64,000 nt of DNA, taken from the NCBI RefSeq assembly GCF_023893635.1, contig NZ_JAMWYK010000001.1, positions 310,001 through 374,000 of the forward strand, given 5' to 3'. Each line of letters opens with the position of its first letter. The stretch's first letter is position 1. A model generated the notes under the pieces. That model searched no databases. It had not been told where the DNA came from and saw only the letters and a list, made by a program, of their open reading frames with translations. The stretch comes from Fructobacillus apis. Lineage in GTDB: Bacteria > Bacillota > Bacilli > Lactobacillales > Lactobacillaceae. The position numbers and the translations under genes were made by a program. Of this stretch, positions 52,885 through 63,982 are shown one piece after another.

Positions 52885-54312
52885 TTAGTCTCTTTTTTCA
52901 GCCCATTTTGGCTTACCCTTATTTTTCTTCTTGCGGGCTTGGTGCTTTTGCTTCACCTTCTTTTGTGCCAATGGATCATTTGCCTTACGTGCGGCAGCCT
53001 TGCGGGAAGCAAAGCCTTGTCCGGGTTTCTTCACGGAAGAATCGCCCTTCTTGGCCACACCCTTGGCCGAGCTCTTAGCTTGAGCACGTTGGCCCGGCTT
53101 TTCCTTCTTCGTTGAAGCGATGGAAACGGGCGCTGGTTCGTCGTCGATTCGGCCTTCGAAACGTTCGTCAGCACCCTTGCGACGAGCAAGTTCACGGCGT
53201 GCGACCGCAGCGGCTTTCGTCTTCTTGTCGTCCACGGAGGCCCAGGAGAACTTGTCCAAGTCCAACTCGTCGGGCAGGTACTGCTTCAACAAGCGGATGT
53301 CGTGGTCGTTTCCAAGTGTCAGGACCTGACCAGCCATTCCCGCCCGTCCGGTACGACCAGAACGGTGCAGGTAGGCCGTCAAATTGCGTGGTACCTGGGC
53401 GTTCACAACTAATGGCAAGCCGGTGATGTCGAGTCCACGACCAGCCACGTCCGTGGCCAAGAGCAAGTCCAACTTCCCCTTCTTAAAGGCCTGCAAAGCG
53501 TCGGCGCGCTTCAAGTGGGACTTCTCGTTGTTTCCAACGGACATCACGGAAGCGTGTTCGTGACGCAAAGCAGCCTGCGCGGCAACCAGCGCGTTGATGG
53601 AGTTAAAGAACACCAAGGCTTGAACGTGGCGACGGGCCAGCTCAATCAACACTTTGTGGCTGGCGCGGGCATCGACGTGCAGGTAAGTGTGCGCGATTTC
53701 CTTTGGTGATTGTTGCCCAACGGAAACCGGCTTCACGGATTGACCAAAGAGTTCTTGAACCCAGGCCAAATCGACACCAGAAGTGGCGGAAAAGAGCGTG
53801 ACCTGCTTCAAGTTTGGCAGGTTGTCGGCCAACTTTTCCAAATCTTCACGGTGCTCGTCTGTCAACGTAGCGTCGGCTTCATCAACGACCAACATTGAGA
53901 AGTTGTTCGTCTTCAAAGCCTTTCCGTCGATCATCGTTTGGATACGTCCAAGCGTTCCAACAACCACGGCCGGCTTTTCCTTCTTCAGCTTGTCGGCCTG
54001 GCGCTTTCCGTTGGCCCCACCAATCAAGGCGGCGACCTTCACACCAACCAATGCTGCGTAGGGACGGATGACCTGGGCCAACTGCGCGCCCAATTCCTGG
54101 GACGGTGCCAAGATCAAGAGCTGGTGTCCCTTCTTGTCCAAGTCCAAGCGGGAAAGCAGTGGCAAGGCAAAGGCCAGTGTCTTTCCGGAACCGGTTGGTG
54201 CCAGTCCAAAGAGGGATTCACCGTCCGCTAACCGTTCGAAGAGCGCCTCTTGAATGGGTGTTTTTGTCGCAAAGTTCTTCTCAAACTCCGCTTGTAATTC
54301 GGGTAAAATCAT
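52885..54312 (-). CDS. DEAD-box RNA helicase
   Basis: The 475-residue helicase has APTGSGKT (motif I), VVDEADATL (II), LFSATS (III) and HRSGRTGRAG (VI). A C-terminal basic tail of about 90 residues (KKEKPGQRAQAKSSAKG...KKNKGKPKW) should bind RNA. It resembles CshB/YfmL-type helicases that act in ribosome assembly or cold growth. The start at 54312 has CTGGAGA; an upstream start at 54342 is not favoured. Confidence 0.94.
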   Translation of the reverse strand: MILPELQAEFEKNFATKTPIQEALFERLADGESLFGLAPTGSGKTLAFALPLLSRLDLDKKGHQLLILAPSQELGAQLAQVIRPYAALVGVKVAALIGGANGKRQADKLKKEKPAVVVGTLGRIQTMIDGKALKTNNFSMLVVDEADATLTDEHREDLEKLADNLPNLKQVTLFSATSGVDLAWVQELFGQSVKPVSVGQQSPKEIAHTYLHVDARASHKVLIELARRHVQALVFFNSINALVAAQAALRHEHASVMSVGNNEKSHLKRADALQAFKKGKLDLLLATDVAGRGLDITGLPLVVNAQVPRNLTAYLHRSGRTGRAGMAGQVLTLGNDHDIRLLKQYLPDELDLDKFSWASVDDKKTKAAAVARRELARRKGADERFEGRIDDEPAPVSIASTKKEKPGQRAQAKSSAKGVAKKGDSSVKKPGQGFASRKAAARKANDPLAQKKVKQKHQARKKKNKGKPKWAEKRD

Positions 54313-54364
54313 ATCGTTCTCCAGAAAGGATGACGTCGTCACCCTTTTTCAAAATCATTATATC

Positions 54365-54408
54365 AAAGTCAGAACCGACCAGGCCCCATCGCCCCCGCTT
54401 CTGACTTT
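54365..54408. repeat. Short palindromic intergenic element (copy c)
   Basis: AAAGTCAGAA (54365-54374) and TTCTGACTTT (54399-54408) form a perfect 10-bp inverted repeat with CCGACCAGGCCCC in the loop. It lies between the obgE terminator and the helicase start. Confidence 0.65.
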
Positions 54409-54416
54409 ATCCTGCT

Positions 54417-54443
54417 AAAAAAACCTGGTCGCCCAGGTTTTTT
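54417..54443 (-). terminator. obgE terminator
   Basis: AACCTGG/CCAGGTT stem with T-run on the minus strand. Confidence 0.9.
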
Positions 54444-54444
54444 C

Positions 54445-55764
54445 TTAATCAGAATATTCAAAGACAAAGTTTGTGTTGTTCACGCGAACGTCGTCGCCGT
54501 CCTTGGCACCGGCGTCACGGAGCATTTGGTCAACACCCATGTGGCGCATCTGACGGGCAAAGCGCATAACGGTCGCTTCACGCTGCAAGTTGGTCATGGC
54601 GGCCAACTTTTCGACTTCTGGACCAGAAATCATCCAGCACTCGTACTCAGAATCCCAGTCGACTGAAAGGTCAGGCTTGTCTTCTTCGAACTTGTAAACC
54701 TTCTCGTTTTCGTTTGCTTCTTCTTGCACCTTGTAGGCTTCGGCAACCGGTGCCTTGTCCAAGACGTTAGCGGTTTCACGCAAGAGTTCGTCCACGCCCT
54801 TGTGGGTCACAGCAGAGATAGCCATGATTTCAGGCGTTTCCTTCAAACCAGAGTCGGCCTTTACCTGCTTCACGAATTCTTCAAAGAATGCTTCGGAGTC
54901 AGGCATGTCCATCTTGGTAGCCACAACGATTTGTGGACGGTCCAAAATCGTTGGATCGTATTGTTCCAACTCAGTCAAAATCTTACGGTACTGCGTGTAA
55001 GGATCTTGACCTTCGATTCCAGACATGTCAACCAAGTGGAGAATGACACGGGTACGTTCGACGTGGCGGAGGAACTGGAATCCCAGTCCAACACCTTCGG
55101 ACGCCCCTTCAATCAATCCTGGCAAGTCCGCCATGACGAAGTCACGGTCGTCAGAAAGACGCACCATTCCGATGTTTGGATCAATCGTTGTAAAGTGGTA
55201 GGCCGCAATCTTTGGCTTTGCGTTTGATACAACGGAAAGCAAAGTGGACTTACCAGCGGATGGGAAACCAACCAGACCGACGTCGGCCAAAACCCGCATC
55301 TCCATCTTGATGTTACGGATTTGTCCTGGTTCCCCGTTTTCAGAAAGTTCAGGAGCAGGGTTTGCTGGCGTGGCGAAGTGGATGTTTCCACGTCCACCGC
55401 GACCACCGCGGGCAACCAAGAGCGTTTGGCCATCGTAGACCATGTCGCCCAAGATTTCACCAGTGTCCGCGTCCGAAACAATCGTTCCTTGCGGCACCTT
55501 GATGATGCGGTCTTCGGCTGAAGCCCCAGTCATCCCCTTTGTTCCACCCTTACCACCGGCTTGCGCCTTAAAGTGGCGGTTGTAACGAAAGTCCATCAGC
55601 GTACGGAGTCCTTCGTCAACCTTCAAGATGATGGAACCTCCATGGCCACCATCCCCTCCAAAGGGACCACCCATGGCAACAAACTTTTCGTGACGGAAGG
55701 AGACGATTCCGTCGCCTCCCTTTCCGGCTTTTAATTCAACTTGTGCTTGGTCAACGAATGCCAT
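54445..55764 (-). CDS. obgE: GTPase Obg
   Basis: Obg is an essential GTPase in 50S ribosome assembly and stress. The 439-residue protein has the Gly-rich Obg fold at the N-terminus ([14 protein letters not shown]), the GTPase domain (G1 [10 protein letters not shown]3 [10 protein letters not shown]4 ATKMD) and the C-terminal OCT domain ([28 protein letters not shown]). AAAGGAG precedes the ATG. Confidence 0.98.
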   Translation of the reverse strand: MAFVDQAQVELKAGKGGDGIVSFRHEKFVAMGGPFGGDGGHGGSIILKVDEGLRTLMDFRYNRHFKAQAGGKGGTKGMTGASAEDRIIKVPQGTIVSDADTGEILGDMVYDGQTLLVARGGRGGRGNIHFATPANPAPELSENGEPGQIRNIKMEMRVLADVGLVGFPSAGKSTLLSVVSNAKPKIAAYHFTTIDPNIGMVRLSDDRDFVMADLPGLIEGASEGVGLGFQFLRHVERTRVILHLVDMSGIEGQDPYTQYRKILTELEQYDPTILDRPQIVVATKMDMPDSEAFFEEFVKQVKADSGLKETPEIMAISAVTHKGVDELLRETANVLDKAPVAEAYKVQEEANENEKVYKFEEDKPDLSVDWDSEYECWMISGPEVEKLAAMTNLQREATVMRFARQMRHMGVDQMLRDAGAKDGDDVRVNNTNFVFEYSD

Positions 55765-56078
55765 GAACCGGTTTCTCCTTTTTCTTTCTTAAATCGTACT
55801 TCAGACATATAAGTTTAACACAGAAGCGCCTGCTTGACTAGCTGAAAAGTAGCAATATGACTTTAATTATACGCCTTACATCGCAAATGAAAAAGGTTCT
55901 AAAGAAAAGTTTTTCATACTTTAGAACCCTTCATTATTGTTTATTATGTTGCGTGGCTTTTGACCGAAAACGGCGCTGTTCTTTCTAAAATCAGCCATCT
56001 TTTCGACCGTTTCAAAAGTCCGACCCGACCCTGCCAATTTTCACCAGCACGGTTCGACGCACCCGCCACCTTCCAACC
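55765..56078. other. 314-bp spacer between uvrC and obgE
   Basis: It contains the uvrC terminator (55889-55930), a TG-T-TTAAAC extended -10-like box near 55815 for obgE, and an AAAGTCCGACCCGACC segment (56017-56032, copy f of the intergenic element). I see no gene. Confidence 0.6.
55889..55930 (-). terminator. uvrC terminator
   Basis: GGTTCTAAAG/CTTTAGAACC with T5 on the minus strand, 150 bp after the uvrC stop. Confidence 0.85.
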
Positions 56079-57878
56079 TTACTTATCGACCTTTGATTGC
56101 GAAAGTGACCAGTGAACGAGCTGGGCCGTCTTTTCAGACAGTCCGAGCGCCTTCAACTCTTCTGGCGAGGCCGCCTCAATCTTCGACAGTGAGCCGAAGT
56201 TCGTCAACAACTTCTGACGAGTCTTTGGCCCAACACCAGAGATGGCGTCCAGACGGGAAGCCAAGGATTTCTTGGAACGGGACTTGCGGTGGAAGGTAAT
56301 GACGAAGCGGTGCACCTCATCTTGAATCCGCTGAAGCAAGAAGAATCCCTGGGAGCGGTGATCCAAAGGCACAATTTCCTCGGTCTTACTCGAAATCAAA
56401 TCGGCTGTCTTGTGCTTGTCGTTTTTGACCATGGCAGCGACAGGAATGTCCAACCCAAGCTCATCTTCCAGCACTTCCTTGGCTGCGTGCAACTGGGCCA
56501 AGCCACCGTCCATCAGGATAAGGTCCGGCATGTCGTCGTGTTCCTTTAACAAGCGGGAATAGCGACGCCGGATGACTTCCTGGGTCTCCGCCCATTCGTC
56601 GGCGTGGGTCACGGTCCGAATCTTGTACTTCCGGTAGAGGTCCTTGTTTGGACGACCGTCTTCGAAGACGACCATGGCAGACACAATCTCATCCCCCTGC
56701 GTGTGCGAGTGATCGAAGGCCTCGATGCGGTGTCCCATGGAGATGCCGAGAGCGTCCGTAATCTCCTTCATGGCCTGCGTGGTCTTCTGTTCGTTTAGTT
56801 CCATCAAGCGGAACTTTTCTTCCAGCGTGATGCGGGCGTTCTTTTCGGACAGGTCGAGCAGGTCTTTCTTCTCACCACGAACCGGCGTGCGCACCGGCAG
56901 GTCCAAGGCCTCGGAGAGCAAATCCGTGTCGATGACGTCCGGTACGAGCACTTCCTTTGGCTTTTGGATATTCTTTTGCAGGTAGAATTGTTGAATGAAA
57001 GTCGTCAATTCGTCCACACCATCGGACACGACGGCGAAGGTTTCCTTAAACTGGCGAATCAACCGCGCCTGACGCAAGAAGAAGACGGAAACCGTCATCC
57101 AACCCTTGTCGAGGTAGTAGTTGAAAAGGTCACGCGGCGTAGAATCCTTGGACAAAACCCGCTGGCTTTCCACTGTTTCGTCGATGTACTTCAACTGGTC
57201 GCGCAAATCGGCGGCGCGCTCGAACTCCATGTTTTCGGCGGCCTGCCCCATTTCTTCCTGCAGGCGACGCTTCACGACCTTGGTATCGCCGGACAAGAAG
57301 CGCTTAATCTTTTCGACCTGTACGTCGTACTCTTCCTTTGGGACGGTTTTAAAACAGGCCCCCAGGCACTGCCCCATGGAGTAATACAAACAAGGGCGAC
57401 CCTGGCGGCCTTTACAACGCCGTAAAGGATAGTTTTTCTCCAAGAAATGAATGGTTTCTTGCGCCGCATACACGTTTGGGTAGGGACCGAAGTAGAAAGC
57501 ACCGTCCTTTTTCACCTCCGAAACGAGGGCCAGGCGTGGGTCGCGTTCTTGGGTAATCTTGATATAGGGATAACCCGTTCCGTATTTCAAACGGATGTTG
57601 TAATAGGGCTTATACTTTTTAATCAGCTCGTTTTCGAGCAGGAAAGCTTCCTTATCGGAATTGGTGACGATGAAGTCAAAATCGACGATGTTTGACACCA
57701 ATTCGGCCGTCTTCCCCTCGTGGTCCTGCTTAAAGTAGGAGCGGACACGGTTCTTAAGGTTCTTGGCCTTTCCGACGTAGATAATCTTCCCCTGGTAGTC
57801 CTTCATTTGGTAAGAACCAGGTTCGCTGGGCAAAAGCGACAATTTTTGTTCAATATGTTTTGAGGTTTTGGCTAGCAT
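56079..57878 (-). CDS. uvrC: Excinuclease ABC subunit C
   Basis: UvrC makes both cuts in nucleotide excision repair. The protein of about 599 residues has the GIY-YIG nuclease domain (PGSYQMKDYQGKIIYVGKAKNLKNRV), the UVR motif (EEMGQAAENMEFERAADLRDQL), the RNase H-like domain (IEAFDHSHTQG, LILMDGG) and C-terminal helix-hairpin-helix motifs (ISGVGPKTRQKLL). The start is uncertain: the ATG at 57878 has GGAG only 2 bp away, and an in-frame TTG at 57905 has no site. Confidence 0.97.
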   Translation of the reverse strand: MLAKTSKHIEQKLSLLPSEPGSYQMKDYQGKIIYVGKAKNLKNRVRSYFKQDHEGKTAELVSNIVDFDFIVTNSDKEAFLLENELIKKYKPYYNIRLKYGTGYPYIKITQERDPRLALVSEVKKDGAFYFGPYPNVYAAQETIHFLEKNYPLRRCKGRQGRPCLYYSMGQCLGACFKTVPKEEYDVQVEKIKRFLSGDTKVVKRRLQEEMGQAAENMEFERAADLRDQLKYIDETVESQRVLSKDSTPRDLFNYYLDKGWMTVSVFFLRQARLIRQFKETFAVVSDGVDELTTFIQQFYLQKNIQKPKEVLVPDVIDTDLLSEALDLPVRTPVRGEKKDLLDLSEKNARITLEEKFRLMELNEQKTTQAMKEITDALGISMGHRIEAFDHSHTQGDEIVSAMVVFEDGRPNKDLYRKYKIRTVTHADEWAETQEVIRRRYSRLLKEHDDMPDLILMDGGLAQLHAAKEVLEDELGLDIPVAAMVKNDKHKTADLISSKTEEIVPLDHRSQGFFLLQRIQDEVHRFVITFHRKSRSKKSLASRLDAISGVGPKTRQKLLTNFGSLSKIEAASPEELKALGLSEKTAQLVHWSLSQSKVDK

Positions 57879-57902
57879 AGCTCCATTATATCCTTTTCGT
57901 GA

Positions 57903-57935
57903 CAAAAAGACCGCCCGGAAAGGCGGTCTTTTTAT
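57903..57935. terminator. pyrG terminator
   Basis: AAAAAGACCGCC/GGCGGTCTTTTT perfect stem. Confidence 0.93.
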
Positions 57936-57952
57936 GAGGAAAAGAACGAAAC

Positions 57953-59608
<1,656 letters not shown>

Positions 59609-59650
59609 TCATTCCGATGGGATACGGTCAACCAGGCCATATATAAAATA

Positions 59651-59745
59651 GAAAAACTCCCAAGCAATGCTTGGGAGCTATTAAACGTTTTTCACAGTAA
59701 TTGTGAGCCCTAATATATATTACTGATTGCCCCTAGGGATGTCAA
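59651..59745 (-). promoter_or_regulatory. pyrG promoter and CTP-sensing attenuator leader
   Basis: TTGACA (59740-59745), a 17 bp spacer and TAATAT (59717-59722) place the transcript start at GGGCTC (59710-59705). A terminator with GCTCCCAAGC/GCTTGGGAG and T5 lies at 59651-59678. As in Bacillus pyrG, at low CTP the polymerase stutters at GGG and adds extra G residues, which pair with the terminator's CUCCC strand. The arrangement fits that model closely. Confidence 0.9.
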
Positions 59746-60026
59746 GAATTTTTCATTCTTTTTCACCCAGCGGGCTAGACCACTAGACCAATCGAAATAA
59801 AAACCGTTTATTTATTCGTATAACGACTATTATGATAACGAATAATCACGCAAAATTCAAATAAACCATGGCATTTTAATGATGTCTAATATAGACGCAA
59901 AAACGGCGACTATTGTTTAAGCTACTAAAAGCAATCATCGCACCAGGGGTTGCCTTTTTTTATTTCTTGAACATTCCATCTCTTCATAACACGACTCACA
60001 TTCAAAAGACGTGTTATACTGTTAAT
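59746..60026. other. Intergenic region with palindrome and first terminator copy
   Basis: It contains TTATTCGT/ACGAATAA (59812-59819, 59838-59845), an operator-like inverted repeat, and an intrinsic terminator GCAATC...GGTTGC plus T7 (59931-59961) on the plus strand. That terminator resembles the one at 60108-60148. I see no convincing gene; the 61-codon frame at 59913 has no ribosome binding site. Confidence 0.55.
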
Positions 60027-60148
60027 AGAAAAGAGCTCCTAGCTTTCGCTAGAAGCCCTTCCCTAGCAAAGCCGCTAAAACGACGACAGGATTCATAGTT
60101 CTAAAAAGCAACCATCGCACCGGCCAAAGCGAGATGGTTGCCTTTTTT
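60027..60148 (+). ncRNA. Candidate small RNA upstream of the levansucrase gene
   Basis: An extended -10 TG-T-TATACT (60012-60020) is followed by about 120 bases with a hairpin CTAGC-TTTC-GCTAG (around 60039-60052) and a strong intrinsic terminator, GCAACCATC (60108-60116)/GATGGTTGC (60133-60141) with T6. No protein frame with a ribosome binding site lies inside. The terminator module is a second copy of the one at 59931-59961 (AAAAGCAA(T/C)CATCGCACC). The end of the unit lies directly before the levansucrase promoter. Confidence 0.5.
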
Positions 60149-60172
60149 ATTTCCGCCACCCTTCACCCACTT

Positions 60173-60181
60173 TGTTATAAT
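60173..60181 (+). promoter_or_regulatory. Levansucrase promoter, extended -10
   Basis: TG-T-TATAAT lies about 37 bp before the start codon; no good -35 is seen upstream, where the candidate small-RNA terminator sits. Confidence 0.65.
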
Positions 60182-60217
60182 GATTCTAATAAGAAAAGAA
60201 CGAAGGCAATTAGAATC

Positions 60218-61729
60218 ATGAATCGGCACCCATTGTCATTTCTGAACTTGAAGAAAGTTCCTTATACGACGATTTTGATGGGCTCTCTCACCACAACCGC
60301 CATTTTACTCGGCATTAGTCAGCAGCCGCTCGGCAAGAGCAACCCGGTTGCTAGCAGCATCGCCCACTTCACCCGCTTGGACTTGTTAGACATCCAAAAG
60401 CAGATGAAGGACAGCCGCTTTGCGATGCCGACTTTTGATAAAGAGAAAAGCGCGCAGGTGATGCCGGACGCAAAGGGTATCGACCCAAAGGACGGTCAGG
60501 TGAAGCCCCTTTCCCTCTGGGATTCATGGCCAGTCACTGACCAAGATGGCCGCGTGGCCAACTACCACGGTTACCGGCTGACCATCGCCCTCTCAGCCGT
60601 TGGGAAACGGCGCGATAAAAAGGGCGTGAAAATGGCCCTCTTCGCGCAAAAGATTGACGATAAGAACACCGCACCCGACTCCTGGATTTACCTGGGTTAC
60701 GTGTTGAACTCCTTTACGGAGGGCAGCGAAAGCTCCGATGAAACCATCAAAAAGATTAACAACGAGTGGTCAGGTTCAGCCGCGATGATGAATCCACAGG
60801 ACGACACGATTCGTGTCTTTTACACTGGTGCCATGACCCAGCACGGTCAGGCGCAGTCGTTAAGCACTGTCCAAGTCAGTGTCGAACCGAAGGACGGTTC
60901 GAACTGGTCCTCTGGTTTGAAGGTGAACCACCAAAAGGCAGCCGACCACGAGACGGTCTTTCTGGGCGACGGTAAAATCTACCAAACGGTCAATCAGATT
61001 AAAAGTAAAAACGATTCCTTTGCCATGCGCGATCCACATTTCGTTTCGGCAAACGGTCACTACTACCTAACCTTCGAAGGAAACACGGAAAAAAACTACG
61101 GAAACGGGCAAGTTACCTTGAACTCGCCCGAGGATTACGGATCACTCGAAAGCTATTCGTCCGAGCGCAAGAAGATGGCGACAAACAATGAGCTGGGCTC
61201 AAAGGTCGCCCTTGCTTCCGGTGCCATCGGGCTCTTGGAGTTGAACCACGACTTCACGGTGAAGACGGTGAAGGCACCGTTATTGATGACCTCTTCGGCC
61301 AACGACATCACGGAGCGGCCGGACCTTTTCTTCTATAAGAACAAGTGGTATCTCTTCACCTGTTTCCAGGGCAAATCCTTGGCCACGACGGACAGACGTT
61401 TCATGGACGAGAATTTTTTGTACGGTTATGTGTCAACAACCGGCATCGATGGTCCCTACGAGAAATTAAACAAAACGGGGCTGGTTCTCGGTTCGAACAC
61501 GAAACGAAACACGAGAAAATTCACCTACGCGTACACGGTGTTGCCACCGAAGGACGAGCGTGATGACGCTTTCCTCATTACGTCCTTTACGGGGGATCGA
61601 ACCTTTGCGCCGTCGGTCGGGCTGACGATTAAGGGCAATGAGACTTGGGTGCAAAACCAAAAGGTCTATGACCAGGGCGCACTGTCGCTAGACGGGGCAA
61701 CGCTTCCTTCAAAGCCACAGCCTTGGTAA
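60218..61729 (+). CDS. Levansucrase-type GH68 fructosyltransferase
   Basis: The 503-residue exported enzyme splits sucrose and builds fructan or transfers fructose. The N-terminus has a signal-like helix (TTILMGSLTTTAILLGI, about residues 17-33). The three catalytic residues are clear: Asp102 in LWDSWP, Asp272 in MRDPHF and Glu366 in TERPDLF. EWSGSA and DDTIRVFYTG also match the family. There is no repeat or sorting signal, so it is free or membrane-held. The start at 60218 has a distant AAGG; a longer frame from 60134 would overlap the small-RNA terminator. Levan or inulin product cannot be told. Confidence 0.95.
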   Translation: MNRHPLSFLNLKKVPYTTILMGSLTTTAILLGISQQPLGKSNPVASSIAHFTRLDLLDIQKQMKDSRFAMPTFDKEKSAQVMPDAKGIDPKDGQVKPLSLWDSWPVTDQDGRVANYHGYRLTIALSAVGKRRDKKGVKMALFAQKIDDKNTAPDSWIYLGYVLNSFTEGSESSDETIKKINNEWSGSAAMMNPQDDTIRVFYTGAMTQHGQAQSLSTVQVSVEPKDGSNWSSGLKVNHQKAADHETVFLGDGKIYQTVNQIKSKNDSFAMRDPHFVSANGHYYLTFEGNTEKNYGNGQVTLNSPEDYGSLESYSSERKKMATNNELGSKVALASGAIGLLELNHDFTVKTVKAPLLMTSSANDITERPDLFFYKNKWYLFTCFQGKSLATTDRRFMDENFLYGYVSTTGIDGPYEKLNKTGLVLGSNTKRNTRKFTYAYTVLPPKDERDDAFLITSFTGDRTFAPSVGLTIKGNETWVQNQKVYDQGALSLDGATLPSKPQPW

Positions 61730-61741
61730 GGTATAAAAACG

Positions 61742-61771
61742 AAAAACACCGCCGAATTCGGCGGTGTTTTT
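61742..61771. terminator. Bidirectional terminator after the levansucrase gene
   Basis: AAAAACACCGCC/GGCGGTGTTTTT perfect stem around GAATTC. Confidence 0.95.
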
Positions 61772-61780
61772 CTTATAACA

Positions 61781-62494
61781 TTATGCTTCAGATGTAACGT
61801 CTTCTGAACCCTTTGCTGCTTCGTCCTTCAAGTGGTTGTAGAAACCAGCGATTGTCAAGTACATGTATGGCAACAAGATGATGTTTCCAAGTCCAAAGGC
61901 CAAGTTAGCCAAGATCATCCATCCAATGAATGACAAGTAAATGACAAACAATTCCCACTTGTGGCCGTCCATCATTTGACGTGAACGAGTCAAAGCGTCA
62001 GTGTATGAAATTTCTTCTCCAGCAGCCTTGGCATCCTTGTAGATGAACAATGCTTGTGAGTATGAGAATGACTTGATGATTCCAGGAACCAACAAGAGCA
62101 ATGCCCAAAGCGTTGTGAAGACCATTTGCAAGATTCCGATAACCAAAGTACCCACGAAGAGCCCCTTTGATTCGCCGTATGCGTTAATCGTTTGCAAGAA
62201 TGGTTGTGCTTCGCGCTTTTCTGAACGGAAGAAGTTCAACAACGCAAACATCGCAGCAGTCGTGGCGAAGAAGCCAAGAATGTTCATAACTGAAGCGTTC
62301 GCAACAGCCCCAACAGGGAACGTGAACCCGTACCCGTTTGCCATGTCAGTGAACGTGCTGTCGAAGTCTGATGGACTACCAGCCCAGTCAAAGATGAATG
62401 CTGGCAAAGTAATCAAGAGGGCGTACACCCAGTTCCCTTGCAACTTGTCTTTTGCTTGCGCCTTAATCTGGCGACGAATTTCTGCTTTTGTCAT
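61781..62494 (-). CDS. DUF975 family membrane protein (second copy)
   Basis: The 237-residue protein has about five or six helices and the pattern SFSYSQALFIYKDAK...LTRSRQMMDGHKWELFVIYLSFIGWMILANLAFGLGNIILLPYM. Function is unknown. The DNA uses more A/T-rich codons (AACAA, GAATG) than the copy in the mutM operon, so they are not recent duplicates. It has its own terminator, shared with the levansucrase. Confidence 0.9.
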   Translation of the reverse strand: MTKAEIRRQIKAQAKDKLQGNWVYALLITLPAFIFDWAGSPSDFDSTFTDMANGYGFTFPVGAVANASVMNILGFFATTAAMFALLNFFRSEKREAQPFLQTINAYGESKGLFVGTLVIGILQMVFTTLWALLLLVPGIIKSFSYSQALFIYKDAKAAGEEISYTDALTRSRQMMDGHKWELFVIYLSFIGWMILANLAFGLGNIILLPYMYLTIAGFYNHLKDEAAKGSEDVTSEA

Positions 62495-62558
62495 GTTCCC
62501 TCCAAAGGTAAATTAAACTCCCGCCATTGTATCAAGTTCGCCCCTGACTTTGTCAAAC

Positions 62559-62586
62559 AAAAAAAGCCCCATAGGGCCCTTTTTAA
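62559..62586 (-). terminator. Terminator of the right-edge permease gene
   Basis: An imperfect GGGCCC/GGGGCT stem with T7 on the minus strand. Next to it (62534-62551) is a variant of the AAAGTCAG element (copy e). Confidence 0.7.
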
Positions 62587-62593
62587 GTATTCT

Positions 62594-63982
62594 TTAATAT
62601 TCCGCATCCGCTGCGTCGTTGCGGTGCTTGATAAAGTAAGCAATCAACACAATAACCAACAAGGAGAATCCAATGAGCAATGGCACTTGCGTGTCGGCGT
62701 TCAACGTCATGAAGACCAACGTGATGACAAGCATTCCCATTGCAAAGTAGTTTGACCATGGTGACAAGGCCAACTTGAATGGGTGTCCCTTCAATTGATC
62801 GAGGTTTTCCTTACGCCACTTGATTTGGCTGTACAAGATGACAAACCAAGGCACCATTCCTGGCAAAGTTGAAGCGGAGTAAACCATGACGAACAACTTT
62901 GATGAGTCGTGCCAAATCATTGGCAAGACCGCGTTCAAGATGATTCCCAGAAGGATTCCAGCTGACATAGCCAAAACGGCTACTTCAGGAACGCGCTTCT
63001 TTGACAACTTCAAGAACTTAGGTGAGATTTCCTTGTTCAAAGCCAACGTGTAAATCATACGAGATGATGAGAAGAGTCCTGAGTTCAAGGCTGAGATAGC
63101 GGCCGTCATCATCACGAAGTTAATGATACCAGCAGCTGCTGTAATTCCCACACGGGCAAACGTTTCAACGAATGGTGAACCAACTTGGTCCAATTGGTTC
63201 CATGGATAAATCGTAATGATAACGAAGATTGAACCAACGTAGAAAATCAAGATACGAGCCACGATGGACTTGATGGACTTAACAATCGCTTCTTGTGGGT
63301 TCTTTGCTTCACCAGCCGTGATTCCGATAATTTCAATGGCTTGGTAAGAAGTCATGACGATGGACAAAGCAAACATGAAGCCCTTGAAGCCACCGGCGAA
63401 GAAAGCGCCGTGTGACCAAAGGTTTGAGAAACCAAGTGGGTGTCCGTGGTTACCAACACCGAGCAAGATGACCAAGAATCCCATGATAATCATGAAGATA
63501 ATCGTTAACACCTTGATCAATGAGAACCATGATTCCATTGAACCATAGGCCTTAACCGTTACCAGGTTGGCAGCAGTCAACGTGGCCAAAACGATGACAC
63601 CCGTTACCCATGTCGGGATACCTGGCCACCAGTAATCGAGGTAAACACCAACGGCGATGGTTTCGGAAATCCCAACCATCAACCATTGGATGACGTTGGC
63701 CCAGACCGTCAAATAACCAGCCGCTGGGTGAATGTAACGCTTCGCGTAGTTGGCAAAGGAACCAACTTCAGGATCAACGTAAAGCATTTCTCCCAAGGCA
63801 CGCATGACGATGTACAAAACCAAACCAGAAAGGAGGTAGGCCAAGATAACGGAAGGCCCGGTCCACTTAATGGTAGAAGAGGCTCCCATGAAGAGCCCAA
63901 CCCCGATGGTTCCACCGAGGGCGATCATTTCCATCTGGAAAGACGATAGTGAACGATTTAATTCTTTTTTATTTTCTGCCAT
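62594..63982 (-). CDS. APC superfamily amino acid permease, LysP/AnsP-like
   Basis: The 462-residue protein has about twelve helices. MIALGGTIGVGLFMGASSTIKWTGP (residues 18-42) and VMRALGEMLYVDPEVGSFANYAKRY are the amino acid transporter (AAT) family signature; EIIGITAGEAKNPQEAIVKSI follows. This group includes lysine, GABA and asparagine importers. The substrate is not decidable. The start at 63982 has AGGAG 7 bp upstream; an in-frame start at the window edge is not favoured. The promoter lies outside the window. Confidence 0.92.
   Translation of the reverse strand: MAENKKELNRSLSSFQMEMIALGGTIGVGLFMGASSTIKWTGPSVILAYLLSGLVLYIVMRALGEMLYVDPEVGSFANYAKRYIHPAAGYLTVWANVIQWLMVGISETIAVGVYLDYWWPGIPTWVTGVIVLATLTAANLVTVKAYGSMESWFSLIKVLTIIFMIIMGFLVILLGVGNHGHPLGFSNLWSHGAFFAGGFKGFMFALSIVMTSYQAIEIIGITAGEAKNPQEAIVKSIKSIVARILIFYVGSIFVIITIYPWNQLDQVGSPFVETFARVGITAAAGIINFVMMTAAISALNSGLFSSSRMIYTLALNKEISPKFLKLSKKRVPEVAVLAMSAGILLGIILNAVLPMIWHDSSKLFVMVYSASTLPGMVPWFVILYSQIKWRKENLDQLKGHPFKLALSPWSNYFAMGMLVITLVFMTLNADTQVPLLIGFSLLVIVLIAYFIKHRNDAADAEY

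Noticed and set aside
59913-60098. 61-codon frame starting MFKLLKAIIAPG, slightly like an Fst-type toxin
   Set aside because: No ribosome binding site; the IIAP part is encoded by the terminator stem repeat, and the rest does not look like a short toxin.
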